Positions 1-15,612 are shown, counted from the stretch's first letter. The stretch: 64,000 bases of DNA from DASUDX01 sp036275365 (GCA_036275365.1 DASUDX010000135.1:47733-111732); one strand, 5' to 3'. The notes: a model not told the origin generated them from the letters alone. Numbers and translations: made by a program.

Positions 1-1
1 G

Positions 2-718
2 GGGCTGAGCAGCCACTGGCTGGAGATACAGCTTGACGACGGCGCCCAGCTGACCCTGGTCCGTGTGCAGGATGACGCGGCGGACCATCAGCACCTGGCG
101 CTGACCCGCGTCCAGTTGGGGCGCGACAGCCGCTTGCATCTGATCACCCTCGACCGCGGCCAGGGCCGGGCCCGCCACGACCTCCAGGTGCGCCTCGCCG
201 GCCGGGGGGCCGAGGCCCAGCTCGATGGTCTGTATCTGCCCGCCGGGCGCCAGCATCTGGACACCCAGCTCTCGGTGCAGCACCAGGCCGAGCACACCCG
301 CAGCCGCCAGTTCCACCGCGGCATCGCGGCGGATCGGGGTGTGGCGGTGTTCAACGGCCAGGTGCGCGTGCACCGCGGCGCGCGCGGCAGCGACAGCGAT
401 CAGAAGATGGCCCATCTGCTGCTCGGTCCGGCGGCGCGGGTCAATGCCAAGCCGGAGCTGGTGATCGACCACGACGAGGTCAAGTGCGCCCACGGCGCCA
501 GCACCGGCCAGCTCGATGCCGCCGCCCTGCACTATCTGCGCAGCCGCGGACTGGCGCAGAGCGAGGCGCGCGCCCTGCTGGTGGCCGCCTTCGCCGGCAC
601 CGTGCTGGAGCGCCTGCCGCTGGAGGCCCTGCGCCGCCGCGAGCAGCAGGTGCTGCTGCAGCGGCTGGGGGCAGCGGCGCCGCTGGAGATGCTGGCGCTG
701 GAGGAGGCCCTGGCATGA
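2..718 (+). CDS. sufD: SufD, Fe-S cluster assembly scaffold subunit (3' part only)
   Basis: This is the C-terminal part (about 238 residues) of SufD, open from the left window edge. SufD joins SufB and the ATPase SufC in the SufBC2D scaffold that builds Fe-S clusters in the cytoplasm. The visible portion has the repetitive parallel beta-helix character of SufB/SufD (DSRLHLITLDRGQGRARHDL, then the VFNGQVRVHRGARGSDSDQK segment) and the family's ending with AHGASTGQLDAAALHYLRSRG, matching the usual CxHGATVGxLDxxALFYLxSRG motif. The start lies outside the window. The stop overlaps the sufS start in an ATGA tetranucleotide, so the two are almost certainly co-transcribed and translationally coupled. 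Confidence 0.93.
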   Translation, partial: GLSSHWLEIQLDDGAQLTLVRVQDDAADHQHLALTRVQLGRDSRLHLITLDRGQGRARHDLQVRLAGRGAEAQLDGLYLPAGRQHLDTQLSVQHQAEHTRSRQFHRGIAADRGVAVFNGQVRVHRGARGSDSDQKMAHLLLGPAARVNAKPELVIDHDEVKCAHGASTGQLDAAALHYLRSRGLAQSEARALLVAAFAGTVLERLPLEALRRREQQVLLQRLGAAAPLEMLALEEALA

Positions 719-1926
719 ACGCCCCTCTGGATGTCGAGGCGCTGCGCGCCCAGTTCCCGATCCTGGCGCGGCCGGTGCGCGGCAAGCGCCTGGCCTATCT
801 GGACAACGCCGCCACCACCCAGAAGCCGCGGGCGGTGATCGAGGCGATCAGCCGCTACTACGAAACCAGCAACGCCAATGTGCATCGTGCGGTGCACGCC
901 CTGGCCGAGGCCGCCACCACCCAGTACGAGGCGGCGCGCGACACCATCGCCCGGTTCGTCGGCGCCGCGCGCGAGGAAATCGTCTTCACCCGTGGCACCA
1001 CCGAGGCGGTGAATCTGGTGGCGCGCAGCTTTCTGCAGCCACGCCTGCGGCCGGGCGATCAGGTGCTGCTCACCGGCATGGAGCATCACTCCAACATCGT
1101 GCCCTGGCAGCTGGCCGGTGCCGAGACCCTGGCCGCGCCGGTGCTCGACAACGGCGAGGTCGATCTGGAGGCCTGGACCGCGCTGCTCGGCCCGCGGGTG
1201 CGACTGGTGGCGGTGAGCCAGGTCTCCAACACGCTGGGCACCGTCAACCCGCTGGCCACGCTCATCGCCCGCGCCCATGCCCAGGGCATTCCGGTGCTGG
1301 TGGACGGCGCCCAGGGTCTGGCCCATGAACGGGTGGATCTGCACGCCCTTGGTGCGGATTTCTATGTGGCCGGTGCCCACAAGGCCTATGGCCCGACCGG
1401 CTTCGGCTTTCTCTATGGCCGTCGCGAGCATCTCGAGGCGATGCCGCCCTGGCAGGGCGGTGGCGACATGATCCGCAGCGTGGCCTTCGAGGGCAGCAGC
1501 TGGAACGAGCCGCCGTACCGCTTCGAGGCCGGCACGCCGGACATGGCCGGCGCCATCGGCTGTGCCGCCGCGCTGGACTGGATCGAGGCCCAGGGCCTGG
1601 AGCGCCTGGCCGGCCACGAGCAGGCCCTGCTGCGCGAGGCCACCGAGCGGCTGAGCCGGATTCCCGGCCTGCGCCTGATCGGCACCGCGCCGCACAAGGG
1701 CGCCATCCTCTCCTTCGTGGTGGACGGGGCACCGGCCGCCGATCTCGGCAGCCTGCTCGATCTCGAAGGGGTGGCGATCCGCACCGGCCACCACTGCACC
1801 ATGCCGCTGATGAAGCGGTATGGCGTCGCCGCCACCGCCCGCGCCAGCCTCGCCGCCTACAACAACGGCGAGGATCTCGAGCAGTTCGAACGCGCCCTGC
1901 ACAAGGCGCTCCGCCTCCTCTCCTGA
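715..1926 (+). CDS. sufS: SufS, group II cysteine desulfurase
   Basis: SufS (403 aa) removes sulfur from L-cysteine to give alanine and an enzyme persulfide, which feeds the SufBCD scaffold. It is a fold-type I PLP enzyme. The PLP lysine lies in GAHKAYGPTGFG (about residue 223) and the persulfide cysteine in RTGHHCTMPLM (about residue 361), the context typical of SufS rather than IscS. The start is the ATG inside the ATGA overlap with sufD, and MNAPLDVEALRAQFPIL is a standard N-terminus; a longer reading frame upstream is an artefact. No SufE or SufU follows directly: the next gene encodes a SRPBCC protein. Confidence 0.96.
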   Translation: MNAPLDVEALRAQFPILARPVRGKRLAYLDNAATTQKPRAVIEAISRYYETSNANVHRAVHALAEAATTQYEAARDTIARFVGAAREEIVFTRGTTEAVNLVARSFLQPRLRPGDQVLLTGMEHHSNIVPWQLAGAETLAAPVLDNGEVDLEAWTALLGPRVRLVAVSQVSNTLGTVNPLATLIARAHAQGIPVLVDGAQGLAHERVDLHALGADFYVAGAHKAYGPTGFGFLYGRREHLEAMPPWQGGGDMIRSVAFEGSSWNEPPYRFEAGTPDMAGAIGCAAALDWIEAQGLERLAGHEQALLREATERLSRIPGLRLIGTAPHKGAILSFVVDGAPAADLGSLLDLEGVAIRTGHHCTMPLMKRYGVAATARASLAAYNNGEDLEQFERALHKALRLLS

Positions 1927-1937
1927 CCCCGCCACCC

Positions 1938-2348
1938 ATGCACCAGATCCGACTCGTCCACACCAGCACCCTGCCGCTCGCCGAGCTGTTCGACCGTCTT
2001 GCCGATCACAACCGCCTGCAGGCGGTGTTCGGCATCCCGGTGCGGCGCATCCGCGACGGCCAGGGCGACCCCAACGGCGTGGGCTCGGTGCGCCGCCTCG
2101 GCGTCGGCCCGCTGGCGGTGGAGGAAACCGTGACCGGCCTCGAGCCGCAGCGCTCGATCGATTACCGGATCACCCGCGGCGGCTTTCCGCTGCGCGAGCA
2201 CCGCGGCCATCTGCAATTCGAGCCGCTGGCCGTCGGCTCACGGGTGGAGTGGAGCATCCAGTTCGAGTCCGCCCTGCCGCTGGCCGGCACCGCGCTGAAG
2301 CTGCTGCTGACCCTGGCCATCGGCCAGGGCCTCAAGCGGCTGGGCTGA
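1938..2348 (+). CDS. SRPBCC-family lipid/ligand-binding-like protein
   Basis: This 136-residue protein looks like a SRPBCC (START/polyketide-cyclase-like) single-domain protein. It has an N-terminal strand and helix (LVHTSTLPLAELFDRLADH), a run of strands with a GxGSVRRL turn, and a long amphipathic C-terminal helix (LKLLLTLAIGQGLKRLG) that would line the hydrophobic cavity. Such proteins bind or modify hydrophobic ligands; no catalytic residue can be assigned here. It starts 11 bp after sufS and ends 5 bp before the nitroreductase gene, so it probably shares their transcript, but a link to Fe-S assembly is only positional. The true ligand is unknown. Confidence 0.75.
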   Translation: MHQIRLVHTSTLPLAELFDRLADHNRLQAVFGIPVRRIRDGQGDPNGVGSVRRLGVGPLAVEETVTGLEPQRSIDYRITRGGFPLREHRGHLQFEPLAVGSRVEWSIQFESALPLAGTALKLLLTLAIGQGLKRLG

Positions 2349-2353
2349 GCGCC

Positions 2354-3223
2354 ATGGCCCGTGCTCCGGCCAAGAAGGCCGCCAAGCCCCGCAGCCCGGC
2401 CCCGGCCAAGACCGCGCGCCGCAGCCGCCCGGCCGGCGCCACCGCGCCCGCCCGCGAGGCGTCCACCGCCGGGATGGTCAAGCCGGGACGCTGGCGGGAG
2501 CCGCCGCCGCCGGCGATCGATGTCGAGGAGTTCCGCAAGGTGGTGGTCAGCCGCCGCTCGGTGCGCAAGTTCACCGCGCGGCCCATCCCCCCGGCGGTGC
2601 TGCAGGACTGCCTCGATCTCGCCCTGCTCGCCCCCAACTCCTCCAATCTGCAGCCCTGGGGACTGGTGGTGGTGCAGACCCCGGCGCTCAAGGCCCGGCT
2701 CGCCGAGGCCTGTCTGGGCCAGAGCGCGGCGCGCACCGCTGCCGAGCTGATCGTGGTGACCGCGCGCACCGGCACCTTCCTGGAGAACGCCCGCGAGAGC
2801 CTGCGCCGCTGGCCGCTGCCGAGCCCGCCGCCGAAGCTGTGGAGCGACTACTACCGCAAGCTGGTGCCGCTGATGTACGGCCAGGGGCCGCTGGGCGCAC
2901 TGGGCCTGATCAAGCGCAATGCCCTGCGGCTGGCCGCCGTGCTCGGACCGATCATGCGCCCGCCCTCCAGCCAGGCCGAGCTGCGGCTGTGGGCCACCAA
3001 GAGCGCGGCGCTGGCGGCGGAGAACCTGATGCTGGCCCTGCGCGCCCACGGCTATGACAGCTGCCCGATGGAAGGCTTCGACGAGCCGCGCGTGCAGCGC
3101 CTGCTGCGACTGCCGCGCGATGCCAGCGTGGTGATGGTGATCGGCGCCGGCGAGCGTGCTGCCGACGGCGTCTACTACCCGCAGATGCGCCTGCCGCGCG
3201 AGCGCTTCATCCAGGTGCTCTGA
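2354..3223 (+). CDS. Nitroreductase-family FMN oxidoreductase with basic N-terminal tail
   Basis: This 289-residue protein belongs to the FMN-dependent nitroreductase family, which uses NAD(P)H to reduce nitro compounds, quinones or similar acceptors. The FMN-binding signature SRRSVRKFTARPIPP (around residue 67) is followed by LLAPNSSNLQPWGLVVV, and the second FMN region by AAENLMLALRAHGYDSCPM near residue 230. Unusually, the first 55 or so residues are low-complexity and rich in Ala, Lys, Pro and Arg (AKKAAKPRSPAPAKTARRSR), like basic tails that bind nucleic acid or polyanions. The start is the ATG 5 bp after the previous stop; a Met at about residue 41 could instead give a tail-less form. 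The substrate cannot be predicted. It converges with ispD. Confidence 0.85.
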   Translation: MARAPAKKAAKPRSPAPAKTARRSRPAGATAPAREASTAGMVKPGRWREPPPPAIDVEEFRKVVVSRRSVRKFTARPIPPAVLQDCLDLALLAPNSSNLQPWGLVVVQTPALKARLAEACLGQSAARTAAELIVVTARTGTFLENARESLRRWPLPSPPPKLWSDYYRKLVPLMYGQGPLGALGLIKRNALRLAAVLGPIMRPPSSQAELRLWATKSAALAAENLMLALRAHGYDSCPMEGFDEPRVQRLLRLPRDASVVMVIGAGERAADGVYYPQMRLPRERFIQVL

Positions 3224-3249
3224 GCACGGGGCCTGAGCCCGCGCCGGAC

Positions 3250-3968
3250 TCAGGGCTGCTTGGCCTGCTCGCCGAGCCAGAAGCCGGCGAGCGCCAGATC
3301 CTCCGGGTAGGTGACCTTGAGGTTGGACTCGCGCCCGCGCACCAGCCGCGGCTTGTAGCCGGCGCGCTCCATGGCACTGGACTCGTCGGTGATCGCAATG
3401 TTGTGGGCCTGGCAATCGGCCAGGGCCTGGCGCAGGGGCTCGAGGGCGAACAGCTGCGGGGTCTGGGCGCGCCAGTAGAAGGCGCGGTCCTCGGTGGAGC
3501 TGACCTTGCCCTGCTTGCCCTTCTTGAGCGTGTCGGTCACCGGCAGCGCCAGCAGGCCGCCGTGCACATCGTCGGCCTCGTCGCGCAGCCGCTCCAGATC
3601 GGCCCATTCCAGACAGGGCCGGGCCGCGTCGTGCACCAGCACATAGACCTCGCGGAAGGCCCGGCTGCGCGCAGCCACCACCTCCAGCCCGGCGGCCACC
3701 GACTCGGCCCGCGCGGCACCGCCGATGGTGGTGACGATCTTGGGATGGCGCGCCACCGGCAGACGGGCGTACTCGCCGTCGTTCTTCGCCAGCACCAGCA
3801 CCACCCCATCGATCCAGCCAGCGTCGAGAAAGGGCGCCAGGCTCCACTCGATCAGCGCCCGCCCGGCCAGCGGCAGATACTGCTTGGGGCGGCTGCCGCC
3901 CATCCGCGAGCCGCCGCCGGCGGCCGGGATCACCGCCCAGTAGCGCGGTGTCTCGCTGGCCGCGCCGC

Positions 3969-3972
<4 letters not shown>
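3250..3972 (-). CDS. ispD: IspD, 2-C-methyl-D-erythritol 4-phosphate cytidylyltransferase
   Basis: IspD (240 aa) transfers CMP from CTP to 2-C-methylerythritol 4-phosphate, the third step of the non-mevalonate isoprenoid pathway. The nucleotide-binding N-terminus AVIPAAGGGSRMGGSRPKQYLPL and the family motif VLVHDAARPCL are intact, and AITDESSAMERAGYKPRLVRGRESNLKVTYPEDL is the expected C-terminal substrate/dimer region. It is the last gene of the minus-strand run and its ATG overlaps the ftsB stop. The usual partner ispF does not follow: the neighbour is a convergent nitroreductase gene, so ispF must lie elsewhere. The later-pathway gene ispG is also in this window near 63 kb. Confidence 0.96.
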
Positions 3973-7714
<3,742 letters not shown>

Positions 7715-7724
7715 GGGGGAGTCC

Positions 7725-9413
<1,689 letters not shown>

Positions 9414-9450
9414 TTACAGGACTTCCCGCCGCCGGTGCGGGAAGCGCAAG

Positions 9451-9504
9451 GGTGCCGGCGCGGCCGGCCGGCGCCACGGCACCCTCCCGCCAACGGCAGG
9501 AGGG
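9451..9504. terminator. Pair of adjacent GC-rich stem-loops between acyl-CoA ligase and pyrG
   Basis: Two dyads lie side by side in the 166-bp gap. The first (9451-9483) pairs GGTGCCG with CGGCACC around a GGCGC/GCGCC inner stem. The second (9482-9504) pairs CCCTCC-C-GCC with GGC-A-GGAGGG around an AAC loop with one mismatch. There is no clear T-run on either strand, so intrinsic termination of the ligase transcript is only a possibility. They could equally be an mRNA-stabilising or Rho-independent-like boundary element. Confidence 0.4.
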
Positions 9505-9549
9505 CGCCTCGGACCGGCTCGTTGACCGCAGGCCGGCTTGGCGAGCCGC

Positions 9550-11214
9550 CTAGGCGCCGGGCAGCCGGTAGTCCTTGAACTGCTGGCGCAGCTGCAGCTT
9601 GCTGATCTTGCCGGTGGCGGTGTGGGGAATCTCGGCGACGAAGGCTACATCGTCCGGGGTCCACCACTTGGCGATCTTGCCCTCGAAGAACTTCAGCAGC
9701 TCGTCGCGGCTGACCTCCTGGCCCGGCTTCTTGACGATCACCAGCAGCGGGCGCTCGTCCCACTTGGGATGGGCCACGCCGATCACCGCGGCCTCGGCCA
9801 CCGCCGGATGGCCGACGGCGACATTCTCGAGATCGATCGAGCTGATCCACTCGCCGCCGGACTTGATCACATCCTTGCTGCGGTCGGTGATCTGCACATA
9901 GCCGTCGGCATCGATGGTGGCGACATCACCGGTGGGAAACCAGCCATCCACCAGCGGGTGCTTGTCGACCTTGTAGTAGGCGTCCACCACCCAGTGGCCC
10001 TTGACCAGCAGATCGCCGAAGGCCACGCCGTCCCAGGGCAGCTCGCGGCCCTCGGAATCGACGATCTTCATGTCCACCCCGTAGGCGGGACGGCCGGCGC
10101 GGGTCATCACCTTGAAGCGCTCGTCGGCGGACTGGCTCAGATGCTTGGCCTTGAGCGTGTTGAAGGTGCCGAGCGGGCTCATCTCGGTCATTCCCCAGGC
10201 GTGATGGATGACGATGCCGTACTGATCCAGGTAGGCCTTCATCAGCGGCGGCGGGACTGCGGAGCCGCCGCAGACCATGCGCTGCAGACTCGGGGCCGGC
10301 TTCTTGCCGCTCTGCTGCAGATACTGCAGCAGGCCGAGCCAGATGGTCGGCACGCCGGCGCTCAGGGTCACCTTTTCCGCTTCGAACAGCTCGCACAGGC
10401 TGGCGCCATCCAGCGCCGCGCCGGGGAACACCAGCTTGCAGCCGACCATCGGCGCGGCATAGGGAATCGCCCAGGCATTGACATGGAACATCGGCACCAC
10501 CGGCAGGATCACATCGCGCGCGGAGACGCCGAACACATCGGGCTGGACCATGCCGAAGGTGTGCAGCAGGGTGGAGCGGTGCGAATAGAGCACGCCCTTG
10601 GGATTGCCGGTGGTGCCCGAGGTGTAGCAGAGGCAGGCGGCGGCGCGCTCATCCAGCTGCGGCCAGCGGTAGTCGCCGGTCTCGGGGGCGATCAGTTCCT
10701 CATAGCTGGGGTAGCCGGGCAGATTCAGTGCCGGCTTGTGGGCGGCATCGGTGAGCACCACCCAGTGCTTGACCGTCGGGCACTGCGGGGCGAGCTTCTC
10801 GACCAGCGGGGCGAAGGTGAGATCGAAGAACAGCACGCCGTCCTCGGCGTTGTTGACGATCCAGGCGATCTGCTCCGGGAACAGGCGCGGGTTGATGGTG
10901 TGCATCACCGCGCCCATGCCGGAGATGGCGTAGTACAGCTCGAAATGGCGATAGCCGTTCCAGGCCAGGGTGGCCACCCGATCCCCCGGCTGCACACCGA
11001 GCCGGGCCAGCGCCTGGGCCGCCTTGCGCGCACGCAGGCCGGCGTCGCGATAGGTGTAGCGGTGCAGCTTGTCGGCGAGCGTCGCGCCGCCGGCACCTTC
11101 CACGGTGCGGCTGACGATCTCCACCTCGCCGTGATAGCGCTCGGCATGTTCGAGCAGCCCCGAGATCAGCAGGGGCAGGTCCATCATCATTCCCTTGAGC
11201 GGTGTCGCCGGCAT
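9550..11214 (-). CDS. Fatty-acid-CoA ligase (AMP-forming, AlkK/medium-long-chain type)
   Basis: This 554-residue enzyme is an adenylate-forming acyl-CoA ligase. It activates a free fatty acid with ATP and joins it to CoA. The P-loop-like A3 motif [20 protein letters not shown] (about residue 190), [12 protein letters not shown] (A5), [11 protein letters not shown] (A7) and the hinge [15 protein letters not shown] (A8) are intact, with the acceptor lysine near the C-terminus in [12 protein letters not shown]. The overall pattern fits the medium/long-chain AlkK-like group, although chain length cannot be read from sequence. The start at ATG 11214 ([21 protein letters not shown]) lies 3 bp after the tilS stop, so the two are probably co-transcribed. 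It would serve beta-oxidation or lipid recycling. Confidence 0.9.
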   Translation of the reverse strand: MPATPLKGMMMDLPLLISGLLEHAERYHGEVEIVSRTVEGAGGATLADKLHRYTYRDAGLRARKAAQALARLGVQPGDRVATLAWNGYRHFELYYAISGMGAVMHTINPRLFPEQIAWIVNNAEDGVLFFDLTFAPLVEKLAPQCPTVKHWVVLTDAAHKPALNLPGYPSYEELIAPETGDYRWPQLDERAAACLCYTSGTTGNPKGVLYSHRSTLLHTFGMVQPDVFGVSARDVILPVVPMFHVNAWAIPYAAPMVGCKLVFPGAALDGASLCELFEAEKVTLSAGVPTIWLGLLQYLQQSGKKPAPSLQRMVCGGSAVPPPLMKAYLDQYGIVIHHAWGMTEMSPLGTFNTLKAKHLSQSADERFKVMTRAGRPAYGVDMKIVDSEGRELPWDGVAFGDLLVKGHWVVDAYYKVDKHPLVDGWFPTGDVATIDADGYVQITDRSKDVIKSGGEWISSIDLENVAVGHPAVAEAAVIGVAHPKWDERPLLVIVKKPGQEVSRDELLKFFEGKIAKWWTPDDVAFVAEIPHTATGKISKLQLRQQFKDYRLPGA

Positions 11215-11216
11215 CC

Positions 11217-12509
11217 TCAGTTCTCCTGTTCGCACGAATCGGTTTTTTCTAGGTGGGCCGAAGTGTGCCAGCGCAGCGCGAAGTTGTGGCCGGCGGCGAG
11301 GGCGGGTTGGCTCCAGCCGAGCCCGCCTACCCAAACGAGGGTTTCGCCCCGCCACAGACCGGGGGTTCTTCGGCGCTGGGCCGGCGCCAGACCGGCCTCC
11401 TGGAACAGGTTCTTGAGCGTGCGGCGATGGGGCTGTCCGGCCGGCTGGAACCGATCCTGCCCGCGCAGCGCGCGCACCTGCCAGGGACCGGAACCGGCGG
11501 CGGCCTCGCCGTCGAGCCAGTCGCCGGTGGCCAGCGGCAGGCGGCCCTGTCCGTTCCACTGCTGGGGCTCGATTGCCGCCGCGTCGCTCGCGGTGACCGG
11601 CACCAGGCTCAGGGTCTGGCGATAGCGCTGGATGGTCCAGCCCGCCAGCCGCAGGCGCGGCTGGGCATCGGGCCGGGCGCCGATCACCTCGTCGAGCACG
11701 CGCTCGAGCATTGCCAGCGACGGACGCAGGCCGGCAGCGCGCAGCCAGCCACGCAGGCGCTCGCGCTGCCCCGCTCTCGGCAGCCCGGCCAGCGCGCCGG
11801 TATCGAAGCGGAGCGACGCTGCCGCGGCCGGCGGCTCGCTGGCGAGCAGGGTGGCGGTGCGCGCCAGCGTCCGCGTCAGCGCCGGATAGCGGGTCCGCAA
11901 CAGGGGCAGCACCTGCTGCCGCAGCCAGACCCGCTGGAAGCGCGGGTCCTGGTTGTGCGGGTCCTCGATCCAGCGCAGCCCGTGGTGGCGGGCATGGGCC
12001 TCGATCAGCGCGCGCGGCGTGTGCAGCAGTGGCCGCCACAACCGACCCGCTCCCAGCAGCCGCTGCACCGGCATGGCGGCCAGGCCCTCGCGACCGGCAC
12101 CGCGCAGCAGATTCAGCAGCAGGGTCTCCGCCTGATCGTCCTGATGGTGGGCGAGCCACAGGCTGTCTCCGGGCGCCAGCAGCGCGGCAAAGGCCGCCTC
12201 GCGGGCCTGGCGGGCGGCGGCCTCCAGGCCGGCACCGGACTGCGCCTCCACCTGCACCCGGCGCACCGTCAGCGGGATCGCGCGCTCGGCGCAGAAGGCG
12301 CCCACGGCTTCCACCCATGCGTCCGCCGCCGCCTGCAGGCCATGGTGCACATGCACCGCCTGCACCCCGGGGATCCGCAGACGCCAGGCGAGGTCCAGCA
12401 GCACGGTCGAATCGAGCCCGCCGCTGAAGCCGATCCAGATGCGCGGCGCCGCCGGCCAGGACCAGCCGCGTGACTGGCGCTCCAGCGCGCTGGGCTCAGC
12501 CGGCGCCAT
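11217..12509 (-). CDS. tilS: TilS, tRNA(Ile)-lysidine synthetase
   Basis: TilS (430 aa) attaches lysine to C34 of the CAU-anticodon tRNA-Ile, changing its decoding from AUG to AUA. The PP-loop ATP-binding motif [18 protein letters not shown] is at about residues 27-44. The family motif [25 protein letters not shown] follows near residue 135, and [10 protein letters not shown] near residue 175. The C-terminal third, with [17 protein letters not shown] and a small substrate-binding domain, matches the long bacterial form. The start ATG overlaps the 3' end of queA by 14 bp, giving a queA-tilS-acyl-CoA ligase transcription unit. The pairing of two tRNA-modification genes here is not the usual E. 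coli arrangement. Confidence 0.95.
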   Translation of the reverse strand: MAPAEPSALERQSRGWSWPAAPRIWIGFSGGLDSTVLLDLAWRLRIPGVQAVHVHHGLQAAADAWVEAVGAFCAERAIPLTVRRVQVEAQSGAGLEAAARQAREAAFAALLAPGDSLWLAHHQDDQAETLLLNLLRGAGREGLAAMPVQRLLGAGRLWRPLLHTPRALIEAHARHHGLRWIEDPHNQDPRFQRVWLRQQVLPLLRTRYPALTRTLARTATLLASEPPAAAASLRFDTGALAGLPRAGQRERLRGWLRAAGLRPSLAMLERVLDEVIGARPDAQPRLRLAGWTIQRYRQTLSLVPVTASDAAAIEPQQWNGQGRLPLATGDWLDGEAAAGSGPWQVRALRGQDRFQPAGQPHRRTLKNLFQEAGLAPAQRRRTPGLWRGETLVWVGGLGWSQPALAAGHNFALRWHTSAHLEKTDSCEQEN

Positions 12510-13545
12510 CGGCCTGCGGCTCGATCAGCATGGCATCGCCGTAGCTGAAGAAGCGGTACCGCTGCGCCACCGCATGCCGGTAGGCCGCCAGCAGCCGCTG
12601 ATGGCCGCCGAAGGCGCAGACCAGCATCAGCAGGGTGGATTCCGGCAGGTGGAAGTTGGTGAACAGGGCATCCACCACCTGGAAGCGATAGCCCGGGGTG
12701 ATGAACAGGCGGGTCTCTCCCGCGCCCGGCTGCAGCGGCCCGGCGGCTGCGGCGGATTCCAGGGCGCGGATCACCGTGGTGCCCACCGCCACCACCCGCC
12801 CGCCGCGCGCACGGGTCTCGGCCACCGCCGCGCACAGCGCCGCATCGATCCGGTAACGCTCGGCATGCATGCGGTGCTCGCTGAGCTGCTCCACCCGCAG
12901 CGGCTGGAAAGTGCCGGCGCCCACATGCAGGGTCAGCGTGGCGCGGCGCACCCCGCGGGCCTCCAGCGCGGCGAACAGCGCCTCGTCGAAATGCAGGCCG
13001 GCGGTCGGTGCGGCCACCGCCCCGGGCTCGCGGGCGAACACGGTCTGGTAGCGCTGGGCGTCCTCGGCATCCGGGCGGTGCTGGATATAGGGCGGCAGCG
13101 GCAGCTCGCCCTCCCGCTCGAGCAGATCGAGCAGGGGCATGGCCGGCGCCAGCAGACGCAGCTGGAACAGATCGGCCTCGCGACCCAGCACCTCGAACTC
13201 GGCGGTCTGCCCCTCGAGGATCAGCCGGGTGCCGGGACGGGGCGCCTTCGACACCCCGAGCTGGGCCCACAGGGTCTGCTCGTCGATCAGCCGCTCGACC
13301 AGGATTTCCACCCGCCCGCCGCTGTCCTTGCGCCCGCGCAGCCGGGCCGGGATCACCCGGGTGTCGTTGAACACCAGCAGATCGCCGGCGCGCAGCCAGT
13401 CCGGGAGGTCGGTGACCCGCGCGTCCACCGGCGCCGCAGCGGCCGGGAGCACCAGCAGGCGTCCCTCGCTGCGCCGCTGCGGCGGGTGCTGGGCGATCAG
13501 GTCCTCGGGCAGCTCGAAGCGGAAATCGCGGCGCGTGAGCGTCAT
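12496..13545 (-). CDS. queA: QueA, S-adenosylmethionine:tRNA ribosyltransferase-isomerase
   Basis: QueA (349 aa) transfers the ribosyl group of SAM to preQ1 in tRNA to make epoxyqueuosine at position 34 of GUN-anticodon tRNAs. The protein begins [31 protein letters not shown] and contains [61 protein letters not shown] and [18 protein letters not shown], all hallmarks of the family. The ATG at 13545 is the right start; the longer open frame runs into the tRNA-Leu gene. The tgt gene that usually follows queA is absent, with tilS in its place. The promoter should lie in the 61 bp shared with the divergent tRNA-Leu gene. Confidence 0.96.
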   Translation of the reverse strand: MTLTRRDFRFELPEDLIAQHPPQRRSEGRLLVLPAAAAPVDARVTDLPDWLRAGDLLVFNDTRVIPARLRGRKDSGGRVEILVERLIDEQTLWAQLGVSKAPRPGTRLILEGQTAEFEVLGREADLFQLRLLAPAMPLLDLLEREGELPLPPYIQHRPDAEDAQRYQTVFAREPGAVAAPTAGLHFDEALFAALEARGVRRATLTLHVGAGTFQPLRVEQLSEHRMHAERYRIDAALCAAVAETRARGGRVVAVGTTVIRALESAAAAGPLQPGAGETRLFITPGYRFQVVDALFTNFHLPESTLLMLVCAFGGHQRLLAAYRHAVAQRYRFFSYGDAMLIEPQADGAG

Positions 13546-13606
13546 GCGGCCGGTGCAGGGGATCGGAGGGGCCGCTATCATCGCGCGCCGCCGCCGGCGG
13601 TGCGGG

Positions 13607-13694
13607 GCCTGAGTGGCGGAATTGGTAGACGCAGGGGACTCAAAATCCCCCGTGGCAGCCCCACGTGAAGGTTCGAGTCCTTTCTCAGGCACCA
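13607..13694 (+). tRNA. tRNA-Leu (anticodon CAA)
   Basis: An 88-nt class II tRNA. The acceptor stem pairs GCCTGAG with CTCAGGC, followed by an encoded ACCA tail. The anticodon stem GGGGA/TCCCC encloses the loop CTCAAAA, so the anticodon is CAA, reading UUG. A long variable arm (CGTGGC...CCACG) and the T-arm GGTTCGAGTCC are present. A -10-like TATCAT lies at 13576. It is divergent from queA. Confidence 0.97.
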
Positions 13695-13801
13695 GTCTCG
13701 GGCACCCGTCCCGCCGCGCCGCGCGGCGCTCAGGTCCGGTTCAGATTGGCGCGACTACGGTGCGGCGTCGCGCTTCGCCCGACTGCGCTGGAGACCCGCT
13801 C

Positions 13802-14776
13802 ATGACCACCTTCCCCCGTCTGCCGCTGCTGCTGGCCCTGTCCACCCTTGCCGGTCTGAGCGCCTGTGGCGGTGGCGGCGATGACCCGCCCACCACCGGC
13901 CGGCTCTCGCTCGCGCTGGTCGATGCCCCGGTGGACGAGGCCGAGGCGGTGGTGATCCAGTTCTCGGCCGTGGAGCTGCTCGGCGAGGACGGCGGCGTGC
14001 GCCGTCGCATCGCCCTTCCCGCTCCGCAGCAGATCGATCTGCTGCAGCTGCAGGGCGAGAACAACCAGTTCCTGTTCGAGGACGCGGTGGTCGAGGCCGG
14101 GGTGTATCGCGAGATCCGCCTGATCACCGACACCGTGCCGGGCAACTGCAACAGCAGCCAGGCCACGCCCTTCCCCAGCTACATCCGCGTCGACGGCACC
14201 GACTACCCGCTGTTCGTGCCCAGCGGCGCCAGCTCGGGCTTCAAGGTGCGCGGTCCGCTTACTGTCACCGCCGGCGGCGGCGCCTCCTATACCGTCGAGT
14301 TCGATCTGCGCCAGTCCCTGGCCGAGCGCAGCAGCCCGGCCGGCACCTGCTACAACCTGCGGCCGGTGCTGCGGGTGGTCGACAACGCCCGGGTCGGCAC
14401 GCTCACCGGTGCGGTCGCCGGCGATCTGCTGATGGCCGAGGGCTGCAGCGCGGATGTGATGACCGGCGCCGGCGCCGCGGTGTATGTCTACCCGGGCAGC
14501 GGCGTCAGCCCCGATGATGTTGGCGGCAGCGGCAGCGTGCCGCTCACCACCGCGACGCTGCGCGCGCAGACCGATGAGGCGGGCACACCGACCGGACTCT
14601 TCGGCTACACCATCGGCTTCCTGCCCGCCGGCGCCTACACCGTGACCATGAGCTGCCAGGCGGGCGAGGACGATCCCGAGACCGATGACGCGCTGCGCTT
14701 CGAGCCGGCGGTCAACGCCACGATCGCCGAGGGCGAGACCACGCTGGTGGATTTCGGCGTCGCGCGGACCCAATGA
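13802..14776 (+). CDS. DUF4382-type lipoprotein
   Basis: This 324-residue protein carries a lipoprotein signal peptide (MTTFPRLPLLLALSTLAGLSAC, modified cysteine about residue 22) followed by a glycine/aspartate-rich linker GGGGDDPP. The mature part begins GRLSLALVDAPVDEAEAVVIQFSAVEL, which matches the start of the DUF4382 domain, a beta-sandwich of unknown function common in Bacteroidetes and proteobacterial lipoproteins. The segment GQYREIRL-like VEAGVYREIRLITD is also typical. A second carbohydrate-binding-like beta domain may occupy residues 200-320 (GTPTGLFGYTIGFLPAGAYTVTMSCQ). The start is the ATG at 13802; the upstream open frame runs through tRNA-Leu. It stands alone between two tRNA genes. 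Function unknown; cell-surface location is inferred from the lipobox. Confidence 0.8.
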   Translation: MTTFPRLPLLLALSTLAGLSACGGGGDDPPTTGRLSLALVDAPVDEAEAVVIQFSAVELLGEDGGVRRRIALPAPQQIDLLQLQGENNQFLFEDAVVEAGVYREIRLITDTVPGNCNSSQATPFPSYIRVDGTDYPLFVPSGASSGFKVRGPLTVTAGGGASYTVEFDLRQSLAERSSPAGTCYNLRPVLRVVDNARVGTLTGAVAGDLLMAEGCSADVMTGAGAAVYVYPGSGVSPDDVGGSGSVPLTTATLRAQTDEAGTPTGLFGYTIGFLPAGAYTVTMSCQAGEDDPETDDALRFEPAVNATIAEGETTLVDFGVARTQ

Positions 14777-14804
14777 CCGATTCAGGCAGCCAGGCCCCGG
14801 ATGA

Positions 14805-15211
<407 letters not shown>

Positions 15212-15222
15212 GCGAGCCGCCA

Positions 15223-15612
15223 TTATGCCTCGCGCAGCTGGGTCTCCACCTCGAAGCGGCCCTGCATCACCTTGTGGATCGGACACTTGTTGGCGATCCC
15301 CAGCAGATACTGGCGCTGCTCCGGGGTGAGCGGGCCGACCAGCTCGATCTGCCGTTCGAGCCGGTAGAGCCCCTCGGTCTCGATATGACGGATCTCCACC
15401 CGCACATCCTCCAGCGGCATCTGCTTGCGCCGGGCGACCATGGTCACCGTCAGCGCGGTGCAGGCGCCGAGGGCGGAATCGAGCAGATCATGCGGATCCG
15501 GGCCGGCATCCTCGCCACCCAGCGTCGCCGAGACATCGGCGAACCAGGTCTTCTCGCCCTGGCGGATCTGCTGCTTGAGGCGGCCTTCCGGCGCCTTGCG
15601 GACTTCGATCAT
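15223..15612 (-). CDS. OsmC/Ohr-family protein
   Basis: This 129-residue protein belongs to the OsmC/Ohr superfamily of thiol-dependent peroxide-reducing proteins. The two redox cysteines are visible, the first in [19 protein letters not shown] (about residue 50) and the second in [14 protein letters not shown] (about residue 110), in the spacing used by OsmC-like enzymes. The N-terminal strand region ([26 protein letters not shown]) is also typical. The family detoxifies organic hydroperoxides, but the subgroup with this short length (YhfA-like) is poorly characterised, so the substrate is uncertain. It lies just upstream of tRNA-Ser on the same strand and is divergent from the DUF6122 gene. 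Confidence 0.9.
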   Translation of the reverse strand: MIEVRKAPEGRLKQQIRQGEKTWFADVSATLGGEDAGPDPHDLLDSALGACTALTVTMVARRKQMPLEDVRVEIRHIETEGLYRLERQIELVGPLTPEQRQYLLGIANKCPIHKVMQGRFEVETQLREA

